Below are positions 17,438-26,542 of a stretch of 64,000 nt of DNA, in pieces. Positions within the stretch are counted from its first letter, which is position 1. Each line of letters starts with the position of its first letter. The notes beneath the pieces were generated by a model. It searched no databases. It saw nothing but the letters and a program-made list of their open reading frames with translations, and was not told where the DNA came from. The stretch is from CAWKDG01 sp963848355 (GTDB lineage: Bacteria > Actinomycetota > Acidimicrobiia > Acidimicrobiales > UBA8190): the NCBI GenBank assembly GCA_963848355.1, contig CAWKDG010000012.1, positions 1,426,001 to 1,490,000 on the forward strand, in the 5' to 3' direction. A program made the translations under genes and the position numbers.

Positions 17438-19198
17438 ATGCCGCCCACATCGCCAGCCCTTGAAGCGTTGCGTTCACGCGAATCTCTATCTTCGCAGTTT
17501 GGCGACAACAACCTGCTGTTGTTCGCGTTGGAGACGAGATTCGGTATCGATGACATTGTGACCGAGGCAGCGACCTGCCTCACGGATGGCGCCGACGACC
17601 GGAAGTGTGACGCGGTTTACATCGACCGGGAGACCAACACGGCAGTGATCGTTCAAGGTTATCTATCAACCACCGATCGAGAAGCCGCTCCCTCCAACAA
17701 GGCAGCGGATCTAAACACGGCGGCATCTTGGATCTTCAGTTTGGATTACGGAAGGATGAACGATAGCTTGCGAGGAGCAGCTCAGGATCTTGACGAAGCC
17801 ATCCGCAACGAAGAGGTGACTCGGGTTGAACTCTGGTATTGCCACAATCTTCCAGAGTCAACAAACGTTCAAGTTGAGATGGACCGTGCTGGTGCCACAG
17901 CTCAGACCCTTATCCGTACTACGTATCCTGGAGTAGACGTTGACGTGTCCAGCATTGAAGTCGGCAGGTCGCGCCTTGACGAATGGTACTCCTCGGTCCA
18001 AAACCCGATTCTCGTCGCCGACGGGATTTCGGTAGAAATTGACGGCTGGTTTGAGGAGGTCGGTACGGATTGGGCAGCGGTGTGCGTCTCAGTACCGGCC
18101 AATTGGTTGACGGACTTGCACGATCACTATGGCGACAAGTTGTTCTCAGCCAACGTTCGCGGCTACTTGCCGAGTCGCAGAACCGCGCAGAACATCAACC
18201 ACAATATGGAAGACACGGCGCGTAAGAAACCCGGGCGCTTTTGGGCCTATAACAACGGCATCACTGCCCTGGTGCACGACTACCAAACGCCTGAGGGCCC
18301 GGATCGTCGAGGTACCCTCGAACTCACTGGCATCGCCATCGTCAATGGAGCTCAGACTACAGGCGCTCTTAGCCGTTCAAGTTCGGCAGGTCTCGGCGAA
18401 GCGTCGGTGCTCGCTCGCTTTGTTCGGAGCGATAACGATGAGATCATTGACGAGGTAATCCGGTACAATAATAGTCAGAATCCCATCAAACCAGCGGATT
18501 TCCGAAGTACGGATCGAAATCAAGAGCGATTGCGAAGACAATTCGCGGCGATTCCAGATGCTGTGTATTTCGGTGCGCGACGTGGAGGCGAGCAGGACCG
18601 AGCCAGGAGACCAAGCAATTTGGTTCCGTCCGAGACAGTGGCACAGTGCCTCGCTTCGTTTCACGGACAGCCCGGTGTTGGCTACCACCAGCTTCGCAGT
18701 ATCTGGGAGAATGACCAGATTTATTCGATGTATTTCTCCGACAACACAACGGCAGTTCACATCGTCTTCACTTATTCTCTACTGACGGCGATCCAACGCT
18801 CGAAATCAGAGTTTGTTCAGCGGGAATCCAAAGGCGAATTGGCGGAGGACGAGCGGGAGACACTAGCGGTCTTTCGTCAACGTGGATCCCAATTCATGCT
18901 TCTTGCAGCAATTGCATCATGTATGGAGATCATCCTCAGTAGACCGGTTGGCAATCGATTCTCACTCAGCTTCGGACCTGATGTGAGTCCGGCAAAAGGT
19001 AGCCAACTCTGGGGTCCTGTGGTTGATGTGATGCTCCCATTCGCCAATGCATTGAGAGCCGATGAGCTGAGGGGGAGCCTTAGGAATCAGAGTCGAGTGG
19101 AGGAGGCACTCGGCTCGTTTCGAGCAGTGATTCGATCAACGGCCCGGGGAAATCAGGAAGTATTCGCTGAATTCGCTTCGCACGTCCAAGGCGCTTGA
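17438..19198 (+). CDS. AIPR-family (abortive infection phage resistance) protein
   Basis: A 586-residue protein. The central region carries the AIPR wording: NINHNMEDTARKKPGRFWAY then NNGITALVHDY, followed by IVNGAQTTGAL, VIRYNNSQNPIKPADF and RSTDRNQERLRRQF. The N-terminal part (CDAVYIDRETNTAVIVQGYL) resembles the restriction-endonuclease-like fold start seen in many AIPR proteins. The family is associated with plasmid-borne phage resistance in Lactococcus. ATG 17438 is preferred over 17360. It ends 19 bp before an att-like repeat. Confidence 0.85.
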   Translation: MPPTSPALEALRSRESLSSQFGDNNLLLFALETRFGIDDIVTEAATCLTDGADDRKCDAVYIDRETNTAVIVQGYLSTTDREAAPSNKAADLNTAASWIFSLDYGRMNDSLRGAAQDLDEAIRNEEVTRVELWYCHNLPESTNVQVEMDRAGATAQTLIRTTYPGVDVDVSSIEVGRSRLDEWYSSVQNPILVADGISVEIDGWFEEVGTDWAAVCVSVPANWLTDLHDHYGDKLFSANVRGYLPSRRTAQNINHNMEDTARKKPGRFWAYNNGITALVHDYQTPEGPDRRGTLELTGIAIVNGAQTTGALSRSSSAGLGEASVLARFVRSDNDEIIDEVIRYNNSQNPIKPADFRSTDRNQERLRRQFAAIPDAVYFGARRGGEQDRARRPSNLVPSETVAQCLASFHGQPGVGYHQLRSIWENDQIYSMYFSDNTTAVHIVFTYSLLTAIQRSKSEFVQRESKGELAEDERETLAVFRQRGSQFMLLAAIASCMEIILSRPVGNRFSLSFGPDVSPAKGSQLWGPVVDVMLPFANALRADELRGSLRNQSRVEEALGSFRAVIRSTARGNQEVFAEFASHVQGA

Positions 19199-19217
19199 CA
19201 AGGTAGAGGAGCTCATC

Positions 19218-19280
19218 CTCAGCTTGGGGAACTCGTCGCGGCCGAAGTAGCGAATGTCGACGGGCCAGAACGGTATCAGC
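19218..19280 (+). repeat. internal att-like repeat 3
   Basis: CTCAGCTTGGGGA at 19218-19230 is followed by a flank that aligns without gaps to the left att flank (8537-8590) at about 70 percent by eye, including the shared CCAGAACGG block. It is the clearest of the internal copies, in the same orientation, and lies directly after the AIPR gene. Confidence 0.6.
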
Positions 19281-19401
19281 GACTTGAGGCCGACACTTCT
19301 GGGGAGTTTTGACAGGGGAGAGGACCGCCCCCGGTGGACGTACACAGAACCGAGTGAAACCCCGGGATTCGCGGAGCATTTCGAAATGTTGATCAAAGGC
19401 G

Positions 19402-20388
19402 CTACTGATCACGGTCACCTCTGGCCTCGCGGCGAATGAAGGCACCAGGGTCACGACTCTCGCGAGCGATCTGTTTCGCACCGATTCCCGTACTGACCTC
19501 GACCTTATCGCCGAGGTCCTTAATGCTAACTCTGACAGTCGGCAACCAGCGGATCGCCGCTGCCCAGGTCGCGTTGGCATAACTCAGCAACGATTCAAGC
19601 GCCTCGTCAACCAATTCGCGGTAGGTCGCGAGCGGGGGGGCCTTGTCGTCTGGTTGGGGCGGCCACTGCACGGTGACGTTGTCCTGCGCCCATATGGTCA
19701 CTCGTCCGAGTGCCGGAATTTCCCGATAGGTTGGACGATCGCGGTGAATGACGGCGTTGCGATATCTTCGTGCCCCTCGGCTGGCCTTCATGTAGTCAAA
19801 GAACGGCCTATTGAGCTCAAAGTCTTGCAAAACGCCGAGGGGGTCTCGCCGAGAAGCACGAAGACCCGTGAGCAGGTCTCGGGTGCTAATCCAGGATTTA
19901 GGTTCCGGCTGATCCGGCTCAAAGTGGCAGGCGCGGACTTCGCTACTGGTGGCTGCATTGATTTCCCATGCCAGCCGAATGTGGGCGTTCGCCATATGGT
20001 CGCCGGCGGTCACAATATGAGTGCAGGCATTTTCAATAGCGTAGCGAGACATGCGCCATGGAAACCGAGCTCTGGAGGCCCCGTCCGAAAGTTCTTCTCC
20101 CTCCCCAAGGGGGTCCCGCGGCGTTTCTCTCTGGAAGAAGCGTTCGCACGCCACTGATTCAGCGAGCTCAATAGATCCCTGCACGATTAGGTCGGCCGCC
20201 TCGTAGACGGCCACCAGAGCCGCTCGGACGTGGTTCGGTCCGATCGCTGCGTCGATGAGGTCGACGGCCTGGTTTCTGAGGCTTCCAAATACCTGGCCGG
20301 CAAAACGAAGAGCTTCGGCCCGCCATGGCACCTCAGCGATAACTATCGAGCGCTCCTCGGGAGTGAGTAAGTCGGTTGCAATTAACAA
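19402..20388 (-). CDS. putative HEPN-motif protein
   Basis: A 328-residue protein from TTG 20388, chosen because GGAGG lies five bases upstream; the longer open frame to 20541 is less likely. An R-x4-H motif (RNAVIH, residues about 210-215) follows the helical RGARRY, as in HEPN-fold RNases and nucleotidyltransferase partners. The rest is helical, with LTPEERSIVIAEVPWRAEAL at the start and a C-terminal REARGDRDQ tail. HEPN proteins are often toxins or defence effectors, which fits its neighbours. One short motif is the only support, so this is a hypothesis. Confidence 0.55.
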   Translation of the reverse strand: MLIATDLLTPEERSIVIAEVPWRAEALRFAGQVFGSLRNQAVDLIDAAIGPNHVRAALVAVYEAADLIVQGSIELAESVACERFFQRETPRDPLGEGEELSDGASRARFPWRMSRYAIENACTHIVTAGDHMANAHIRLAWEINAATSSEVRACHFEPDQPEPKSWISTRDLLTGLRASRRDPLGVLQDFELNRPFFDYMKASRGARRYRNAVIHRDRPTYREIPALGRVTIWAQDNVTVQWPPQPDDKAPPLATYRELVDEALESLLSYANATWAAAIRWLPTVRVSIKDLGDKVEVSTGIGAKQIARESRDPGAFIRREARGDRDQ

Positions 20389-20717
20389 TGCATCCTCCGA
20401 TTGCCATCGCCAGCTGGCGATCGGCTGGCGTACCCGTAGAGATTGAGATCGACCATATGGACACCCACGGCCGAAATGCGATGCCGAGCCGGGCAGTGAT
20501 TCACCAGTATGCGACCCAGGGGCCATTCGTGCGGGCAACAATTGTCTCTCGGAAATCCGATGGAGTGAAGCTCGCCACGGGCAAGAGTTCGCATTGATTT
20601 GCTCGGTTTAGGAATCCGATCAAAGCCGCCTGTTCAGAGACGGCCGAAGGCGATAAGCGGTTTGAGCAGGGAGGACGCCGCCAAGCGCCGACGGCTCAGG
20701 ACAGGTCGCCTCGGCGC

Positions 20718-20741
20718 TTGTAGGACAAGTTGTACGACAAG
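20718..20741. promoter_or_regulatory. tandem palindromic operator before the PIN operon
   Basis: Two adjacent 12-bp direct repeats, TTGTAGGACAAG and TTGTACGACAAG, are each an inverted repeat with arms TTGT/ACAA. They end 36 bp before the ATG at 20778. Tandem small palindromes in this position suggest an autoregulated operon. Otherwise 20389-20777 shows no convincing gene. Confidence 0.5.
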
Positions 20742-20777
20742 TGTGAGGTGTTACACCCCTTCCCTAGAGTCTCGGTC

Positions 20778-21044
20778 ATGACCGACAACGAAGGCGACTG
20801 GAAGGACCCAACTCGCCTGGCCATCGCCCAGGTAACAGCGAGGCTCAGCGATTTTCGCGACGGATCGGAGGGCTTGAGCCTGCCAACCTGGCTGGAGGGC
20901 GTCGACGGCGGCAACCCTAACGCGACGATGTCGCTTTCACTAGGACTAATGAACCTTTCGCTGATCCTCGTCGGAAGGACGGCTAGGGCTGAGGGTACGA
21001 CGGCGGAGAGGGTCCTTCAGTCTATCGCCCAGTTTGTCGCATGA
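20778..21044 (+). CDS. hypothetical protein upstream of PIN gene
   Basis: An 88-residue protein starting MTDNEGDWKDPTRLAIAQVT. The C-terminal half is helical and hydrophobic (MSLSLGLMNLSLILVGRTAR). A longer TTG start at 20730 would cross the operator and is disfavoured. It precedes the PIN gene by about 13 bp and could be the antitoxin-like partner, but no DNA-binding fold is recognisable. Confidence 0.55.
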   Translation: MTDNEGDWKDPTRLAIAQVTARLSDFRDGSEGLSLPTWLEGVDGGNPNATMSLSLGLMNLSLILVGRTARAEGTTAERVLQSIAQFVA

Positions 21045-21057
21045 AAGGCTCGGGAAT

Positions 21058-21909
21058 GTGAGTCTTCCTTCGATCCAACTTCGTCCAGGCGTCAACATCG
21101 ATGAGGTGATCCACGATCTCCGAACGATCGGAACGAACGCTTACGGCCAGGCAATGCCAGTTGGGCCGCCCAATCCTGTCGATCGTCAGGCCGCCTATGT
21201 CAAGTGGGCAACGGCAGCCGAGCGGGGCCTACGCAGCGTGTTGCCCCAGAGCGAGATCACCAAGTTGTTCAGTGGCGCGCGGCACCGGGACATTTGTTCG
21301 ATGACGCCTGGAGCTCAGATTCTGCCGATGATCAGTGCTGAGGTCGACGATCAGACAGTTCGATTCGAGAATCTTGCCTCCGAATTTGAGCGGGCTCGGA
21401 GCCTCTTCAAGGGGCCCGACCTATGCGTTCTTCCCGACTCGAGCTTCTATATAGAGCATCCCGAACAGCTCGAGAAGGTCAACATTCACGAGCTTGCCAA
21501 ACGCCAGGGATCAGTGCGAGTGCTGGTGCCGATGGTTGTCATCGACGAACTGGACGGCTTGAAGAGGGCATCGTCGAGAGAAGTGAGATGGCGGGCTGGC
21601 TACTCTCTGGCCTTAATCGACAGGGTGGTCAGCGACCCGCCCAGGTCAGGGCTGCTTCGGGAACGGACATCCCTTCCCCGACCCCCTCGAGGTGAAGTGA
21701 CGATTCAGATCATCTTCGACCCGCCCAATCATCGGCGTCTTCCGATCAACGACGACGAGATCGTGGATCGCGCCGTCGCCTGTCAGCTCTTCGCCGAGAA
21801 GGTGACGATCGTTACATACGACACAGGTCAATCCACCCGAGCGAGGGCGGCTGGATTGCAGGTGATGAAGCTCTCCCACGACCGCTGCCCCGAGTCGGCC
21901 GCGACCTGA
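21058..21909 (+). CDS. PIN-domain protein, probable nuclease
   Basis: A 283-residue protein. The PIN domain occupies the C-terminal half: CVLPDSSFYIEH with the first Asp, VPMVVIDELDGLKR with the next acidic pair, NDDEIVDRAVACQLF, and VTIVTYDTGQSTRARAAGL with the last Asp. This PIN type (as in PhoH-linked and VapC-like RNases) cleaves RNA. The N-terminal 120 residues are unrecognised. GTG 21058 has AAAGG upstream; TTG 21034, overlapping the previous stop, is an alternative. With the 88-residue gene and the upstream palindromes it looks like a toxin-antitoxin or defence module. Confidence 0.75.
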   Translation: MSLPSIQLRPGVNIDEVIHDLRTIGTNAYGQAMPVGPPNPVDRQAAYVKWATAAERGLRSVLPQSEITKLFSGARHRDICSMTPGAQILPMISAEVDDQTVRFENLASEFERARSLFKGPDLCVLPDSSFYIEHPEQLEKVNIHELAKRQGSVRVLVPMVVIDELDGLKRASSREVRWRAGYSLALIDRVVSDPPRSGLLRERTSLPRPPRGEVTIQIIFDPPNHRRLPINDDEIVDRAVACQLFAEKVTIVTYDTGQSTRARAAGLQVMKLSHDRCPESAAT

Positions 21910-22031
21910 GTCCGGGAGGTGATTTCACCTTGTCAAGCGTGAGAGGCTGAGTTCTATCTGGCCGACTAGACGCGGTGGGGTTCGTCTCTGACCGAATGTA
22001 ATCTCTCCGATTCCGGTGTCAGAATGGCTTA

Positions 22032-23216
22032 GTGCTCGATTCAATCTGCGTTCGGAACCTAGAAGTCGCTACTCCCGACTCACCACTGGACTTAGGTTTT
22101 CTTGCCGAGTGCCTCCTGTTCTACGGCACGGTCCAGTTGGTTGCGAACAAGGGAATGCTGAAGCAGCTGCTGTCTGCACTCGGTTCCGACATGCTATTGG
22201 GCCTTATGCAGGATGGTTTCCTCCAAATCCATTACTCGAACAGCTTCGCTGCTGTTAAGACCGAGAACACCGGCACTCCAAATGAACTCCACCTACCGGT
22301 CGTCTTGAGTGCTCCAGAGCTGGGTCTTTCGGAAGTCGCACCTCAAGTATTCAGAGAATTTACTGGAAAGTCTGGTCTGGGTAGAAGGCTTGCGGGTGCC
22401 TTCCAGCGCCTAGCTCACGAAGTAACAGTCGATTCCGGTGATCGAATTCAGCAATTGATGCTGGACGATTTCCGTGACCAGGTCTATATCGTTTCTGCCG
22501 TCCGGGCTCTTCTAGGCGTTATCGCCCCAGAGTACTCTCCTCCCGATCAAATCGAGTTCGACCTCGTGGCGGCTGGCGATGAGTTCCGAGTTCACACGAA
22601 TATCGATTTCGTGGAAGCAAACGTAAGTCATCACCGACATTATTCGATCGACGTCAGCACAATCACACCGGCGTTTCTTCTATCTCACATCGCTAGCGTG
22701 CGCGACCAGCTTGAATTCGCTGCGTCCTTCGGCTCTGAGCTCGCCACCACGTCGGCGAATTCGGCCGTCATGAGGACAAAGTTTGAGGAGATCGTAGAAC
22801 GTCGGCGAAGTAACGATGAGATCCTCGCCAAGTTTCAGGATCGAGTGATACGTCACGGTAATGCGCTCCGCGAAGCGATCAACTCCGGTGCTCGTGACCT
22901 TCGCGACTTTATCCCCATCCTCTACGAAGCCCAAAAATTCAAGACGTGGCTCGGAAGACAAGAAGACCCGTCAGAATTGCTCGTGCAGTACTACGAAGAC
23001 CTCGCACAACGAACATGGATTTCGTCGCTGCCGGCAAAGCTCTTCCGGTGGGCCGTGGTCGTCGGGGTTGGAGTTCTGACGCCCCAACCCGCTGGTACGT
23101 TCGCCGCCGGGACGCTTGCCGCCGCCGATACCTTCCTAGTTGAGCGGCTAATGGGTGGGTGGCGGCCGAGTCGATTTGTCGAGTCGTCCCTTGAACCTTT
23201 TACGCGACGGCAATAG
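22032..23216 (+). CDS. hypothetical protein with C-terminal membrane segment
   Basis: A 394-residue unrecognised protein from GTG 22032. The N-terminal 330 residues are soluble and largely helical (LGFLAECLLFYGTVQLVANK, FEEIVERRRSNDEILAKF). Near the C-terminus LFRWAVVVGVGVLTPQ and a Gly/Ala-rich FAAGTLAAADTF could insert in a membrane. No catalytic motif is apparent. It stands alone on the plus strand after the PIN operon. Confidence 0.6.
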   Translation: MLDSICVRNLEVATPDSPLDLGFLAECLLFYGTVQLVANKGMLKQLLSALGSDMLLGLMQDGFLQIHYSNSFAAVKTENTGTPNELHLPVVLSAPELGLSEVAPQVFREFTGKSGLGRRLAGAFQRLAHEVTVDSGDRIQQLMLDDFRDQVYIVSAVRALLGVIAPEYSPPDQIEFDLVAAGDEFRVHTNIDFVEANVSHHRHYSIDVSTITPAFLLSHIASVRDQLEFAASFGSELATTSANSAVMRTKFEEIVERRRSNDEILAKFQDRVIRHGNALREAINSGARDLRDFIPILYEAQKFKTWLGRQEDPSELLVQYYEDLAQRTWISSLPAKLFRWAVVVGVGVLTPQPAGTFAAGTLAAADTFLVERLMGGWRPSRFVESSLEPFTRRQ

Positions 23217-23361
23217 CTCATTATCCGACTCTGGGGGCAAATGTCCCCTATTCGTAGTCAAGAAGGTCCCGACGTGCGTGAATTCGTGCGTACTCGGCTG
23301 CGATCGGCGTCCATAGCTTGTTACAGGATGGCCTGGAGGTCGCCAAGTGAGTCATCCATTC

Positions 23362-24021
23362 CTATGTGGCACGAAGCTCCGGGCGCTCACCGTCGTCTAG
23401 CGCGGTGTGGAGATAGCGAAGCGCTTGATGACCAAACGCCGACATTTGATAAAGCGTGACCGCCGAAGGGGGATCTGACCCCGTTGGCTGGACGACCAGC
23501 GACAGAATCCCCTTCGCGACTAACTGCGCGACCAACGTTTCGGCAGCCGAGGGATCATCGGACAGGTGCTGGAGCTTGTCAAGCGGAATCGGTTCGACAC
23601 GATGCCTCAACTCGATCTCGACCATGAGCCGTACATGAGCCGGGCCTAGCTCGACCACGACCGGCAGAACGAGAAGGGCACCCTGGATCACCGCGTCGTC
23701 GCCCGAGAATGCTGCAGCGCTCACGCGGGCCAGCATCTCGATCTTTCGACGGTCCGCCGTTCGGATTGCCGCTTCGGCGGCCTGCTCTAGGAGCGACACA
23801 CCGTCATCGTCACCCGGTGCCGAGAGCCGATCGATAACGTCGTCGACGGTGACGCCTCCTAGCCTGGCAGTCTCTTCCGAAAAGTCTCCCCATCGGCGTT
23901 CTCGCCTCCGTCGAATCCCAGCCGATGCCTGCGGGAGTGTTCCACCAAGGCTCGGTGAGGTAACAGCGAGCTCCCACTCGACCGCTAGCTCCTCGCTGTC
24001 GGGTGGGTCCTCTCGCTTCAT
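23362..24021 (-). CDS. hypothetical protein
   Basis: A 219-residue unrecognised cytoplasmic protein, starting MKREDPPDSEELAVEWELAV. It is helical, with repeated acidic/basic heptad-like stretches (LLEQAAEAAIRTADRRKIEM, HVRLMVEIELRHRVEPI). The end, YQMSAFGHQALRYLHTALDD, could be a winged-helix-like finish, but this is weak. It is convergent with the 394-residue gene and could act with it. Confidence 0.55.
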   Translation of the reverse strand: MKREDPPDSEELAVEWELAVTSPSLGGTLPQASAGIRRRRERRWGDFSEETARLGGVTVDDVIDRLSAPGDDDGVSLLEQAAEAAIRTADRRKIEMLARVSAAAFSGDDAVIQGALLVLPVVVELGPAHVRLMVEIELRHRVEPIPLDKLQHLSDDPSAAETLVAQLVAKGILSLVVQPTGSDPPSAVTLYQMSAFGHQALRYLHTALDDGERPELRAT

Positions 24022-24852
24022 GTGCCAAAGATACGCCGTCCCTGCCTAGAGTCACACTTAAGCGTGTTCAGACGACGACGGCGACGGTCTCCAGGCCGTG
24101 TTCACGATGATGAATACACGCGGGTAACTGGCGCTGCGTCAGTGCTCGATCTTCGTAGAGGGACTCCTCACACACTCAGCTAGGTCCCTGGCCCCCTCGG
24201 ACCCTGCTGCCTTGCGATTCCTCTGACCTGGTGTGCGGCATGCCGGCGGGGCGCCGAAGGTGGCCCCGCCGGCGTACCCGCTAACACCTTGATCGGTATG
24301 GCAAAAAAGCCAATTCCCTCTTCCGAAACCTGGATAGTCAGCTTGTGAACGTCTGAGCAGAGAACCATCCATTTGAGAGAACCCAACCGTCTATTGGTCA
24401 TCACCACAAGGGACAGATGTGAGTTCGCCAAACGCAGCTCGGGTACCGCTGGGCACCAGGTCACCGAGCTGGTCCTGTGTGGCCGACCGCCGCTCGGCGA
24501 CCTGATCCGGGGCCGCTCTTCGTGGCTGACCTTATGAGCGCACCAGCAGGCACGATCGAACCGGACCGCACCGCTCTCATCCCGCCACCGTCAGCCGACA
24601 ACGAGGCTGCGCAGCAGCCGATGGCGTCAGCACCATCGCCGATAGATCGGCCTTGGACCGCGGATGGGACTTGTTCTGAACAGGTGAACCGGTGTTGGCG
24701 GGACCTCGGCCAGCTTCGGCGTCGCCTCGAGGCCGTCGGAAAACGAGCAGCTCAGAGTATGACTTTCTCGGAGGTCGGAGAAAGGTAACAAGTTAGGTAA
24801 CACCCTGTTGGCCACGGTGGGGGCCGTGAGAATGACCTGGTGTCCAACCCCG
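24022..24852. other. 830-bp region without a confident gene
   Basis: Short open frames occur on both strands. The most protein-like is on the minus strand at 24180-24464 (RLGSLKWMVLCSDVHKLTIQ, then VSEEGIGFFAIPIKVL), which could be a fragment of a small protein. A plus-strand frame at 24477-24788 is low-complexity at its start. Near 24785-24803 AGGTAACA occurs twice, 12 bp apart. I see no RNA gene or terminator. Confidence 0.4.
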
Positions 24853-26373
24853 TCAGCCCGGCAGGGCCGCCTCCCAACCAAGGTGGCGCGCCTGTTCCTC
24901 GAGCTGTTCCACGTCCATCGGGAACGTGGCCATGGCCGCTCGGCCCGCCTCGAGACGCCGGCCGAGCTCCCGGACACCTCCGAGGGCCGCCCCCGTGCGG
25001 AGATCCAGCAGGCGCAGGGCCAGGTTGGCCTGGGCACAGCGCAGTCCGTGGGAGAGCGCCGTCGTGGCCCGGACCGGGTCGTCCAGCTCGTCCAGGTAGG
25101 AATCTGCCAGGTCGAGGGCCACGGTGGTGATCTGGTCCTCGATCTCATTGGCGATGGCCACGGCCCAGGCGAAGGGCGAGTTCTTCTTTCCGTCGAAACA
25201 GCCGTTCAGCACCGGACCGCGCACGAGCTCCAGGGCTCGGCCGGCGTCCTGGTTTCGCAGCAAGAGGAACATGGCCCAGTCCGAGGTGACGGCGTCGGTC
25301 ATCTCGTAGCGGTAGCGGTCGATGACCACCACCCCGGGACCGATGGCCTTGCGGAGATGGACCATGTACTTGCGGAAGGTTGCCGGCGTGATGGGTTGGC
25401 GGCCGAGGCCCCAGACCGATTCCCGCAGCTGGACGGAGGTGAAGCTCCGACCGGGGTTGAGCACGAGGAACACGACGATCTCACGGAGGGGTCCGGCCAT
25501 GACGGGCGGTTCCACGCCGGCGATCTCGAGCCAGCCGAGGAGCTTCACCACGATGCTGTGACGTGGTCGAGGTGGCAGCGGTTCGACACCCCCCTCCTCG
25601 GGGAGCCGGGCTCCGGCCAGTTGGGCGCCGAGCAACGGAGGGCCGACGAGGATCACCCGACCCTGGCGGTCGGCTCGGTAGAAGGCGCGGCGGCGTCTCC
25701 ATACGACGAGTCCGGGTATGGCCGCTGCGACGACGGCCAGCGAACCGACACCGATGCCGAGGGCCTTGGCCGGCGACACCGAGGCCGAGATGACGGAAGC
25801 CCGTCGTCCTGGCCCCGAGACGGTGGGCACCGGAATCGAGACAGCCGGTGCGGTGCGGAACCCGATTGTCGTCGGGGCTATGGCATAGGTCTGCGAGGTG
25901 CCGTTGTTGCCGTCGGCGGTGACGGTGGTAGCGCCGATCTCGAGGGTGGCCCTGGTGGTCGAGTCGGCGACCGGGAAGTACCAGTCGGTCCTCGACGATG
26001 CCGGGCCCAGATCGACGCCGGCCGGGGACACCGAACCCTCGGCCGTGACGAGGGTGCCGGCGCTCACAGGGAGAGCGAGCGGCACAGAAGGGACCTGGCC
26101 CTCGGCCGTCTGGAACTCGATCCACAGATAGGACTGGCCCGGCGGCGCAGCCGGCACGTACGACGGCGCTCCGCCGAGCAAAAGAGTGGATGCGAGTACG
26201 TCGACCTGGACGGGAAACGGACCGCCTCCGGCGCCGGTGGCGCTCAAGAAGACCGGCACCTTGGCCGGTTCGAAGGTCCCCTGCGAAGCAGCTCCGAAGG
26301 CCGGCACGCCGAAGAGCACGGCTGCCGCCGTTACCCCGACTCCGGCGAAAACGCAGCGAAGCAAGCGGGTCAC
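24853..26373 (-). CDS. membrane-spanning regulator with winged-helix/BTAD domain
   Basis: About 506 residues from GTG 26373 (the frame is open to 26637, but that extension is atypical). A signal-anchor (CVFAGVGVTAAAVLFGVPAF) precedes an outer domain of about 190 residues. A transmembrane segment (LAVVAAAIPGLVVWRRRR) follows. The cytoplasmic part begins with an OmpR-like winged helix (LLGWLEIAGVEPP, FLVLNPGRSFTSVQLRESVW, YMVHLRKAIG) and ends in a TPR-like BTAD region (VRATTALSHGLRCAQANLAL). This is SARP-type DNA-binding architecture placed inside a membrane protein, as in ToxR-like one-component sensors. It is divergent from the transfer core and may regulate it. Confidence 0.75.
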   Translation of the reverse strand: MTRLLRCVFAGVGVTAAAVLFGVPAFGAASQGTFEPAKVPVFLSATGAGGGPFPVQVDVLASTLLLGGAPSYVPAAPPGQSYLWIEFQTAEGQVPSVPLALPVSAGTLVTAEGSVSPAGVDLGPASSRTDWYFPVADSTTRATLEIGATTVTADGNNGTSQTYAIAPTTIGFRTAPAVSIPVPTVSGPGRRASVISASVSPAKALGIGVGSLAVVAAAIPGLVVWRRRRAFYRADRQGRVILVGPPLLGAQLAGARLPEEGGVEPLPPRPRHSIVVKLLGWLEIAGVEPPVMAGPLREIVVFLVLNPGRSFTSVQLRESVWGLGRQPITPATFRKYMVHLRKAIGPGVVVIDRYRYEMTDAVTSDWAMFLLLRNQDAGRALELVRGPVLNGCFDGKKNSPFAWAVAIANEIEDQITTVALDLADSYLDELDDPVRATTALSHGLRCAQANLALRLLDLRTGAALGGVRELGRRLEAGRAAMATFPMDVEQLEEQARHLGWEAALPG

Positions 26374-26542
26374 ACGAGAGATGTTGGCACGCCGTTTTGC
26401 GTCCACCGCTTGCTCGACCCCACGAGCAACAGCCGTCACAGCCTGTCGAGCGAATGCACTACCGGTTCGTGAAATCGGCGACACATGTCCACGGAACCTC
26501 CGTGGCTCCGGGCGACCGGATACCGGAAAGAAAGGACCACTG

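Noticed and set aside
17233..17583. 116-residue minus-strand frame before the AIPR gene
   Set aside because: Half of it is antisense to AIPR; the remaining 45 residues could be a gene remnant but lack a start or match.
13727..19280. Reading the att-like repeats as integron attC sites
   Set aside because: No GTTRRRY-type core pairs or consistent hairpin arms are visible and the core matches the tRNA att site, so tyrosine-integrase att derivation is simpler.
24477..24788. 103-residue plus-strand frame
   Set aside because: Low-complexity start, no ribosome binding site and no recognisable family.
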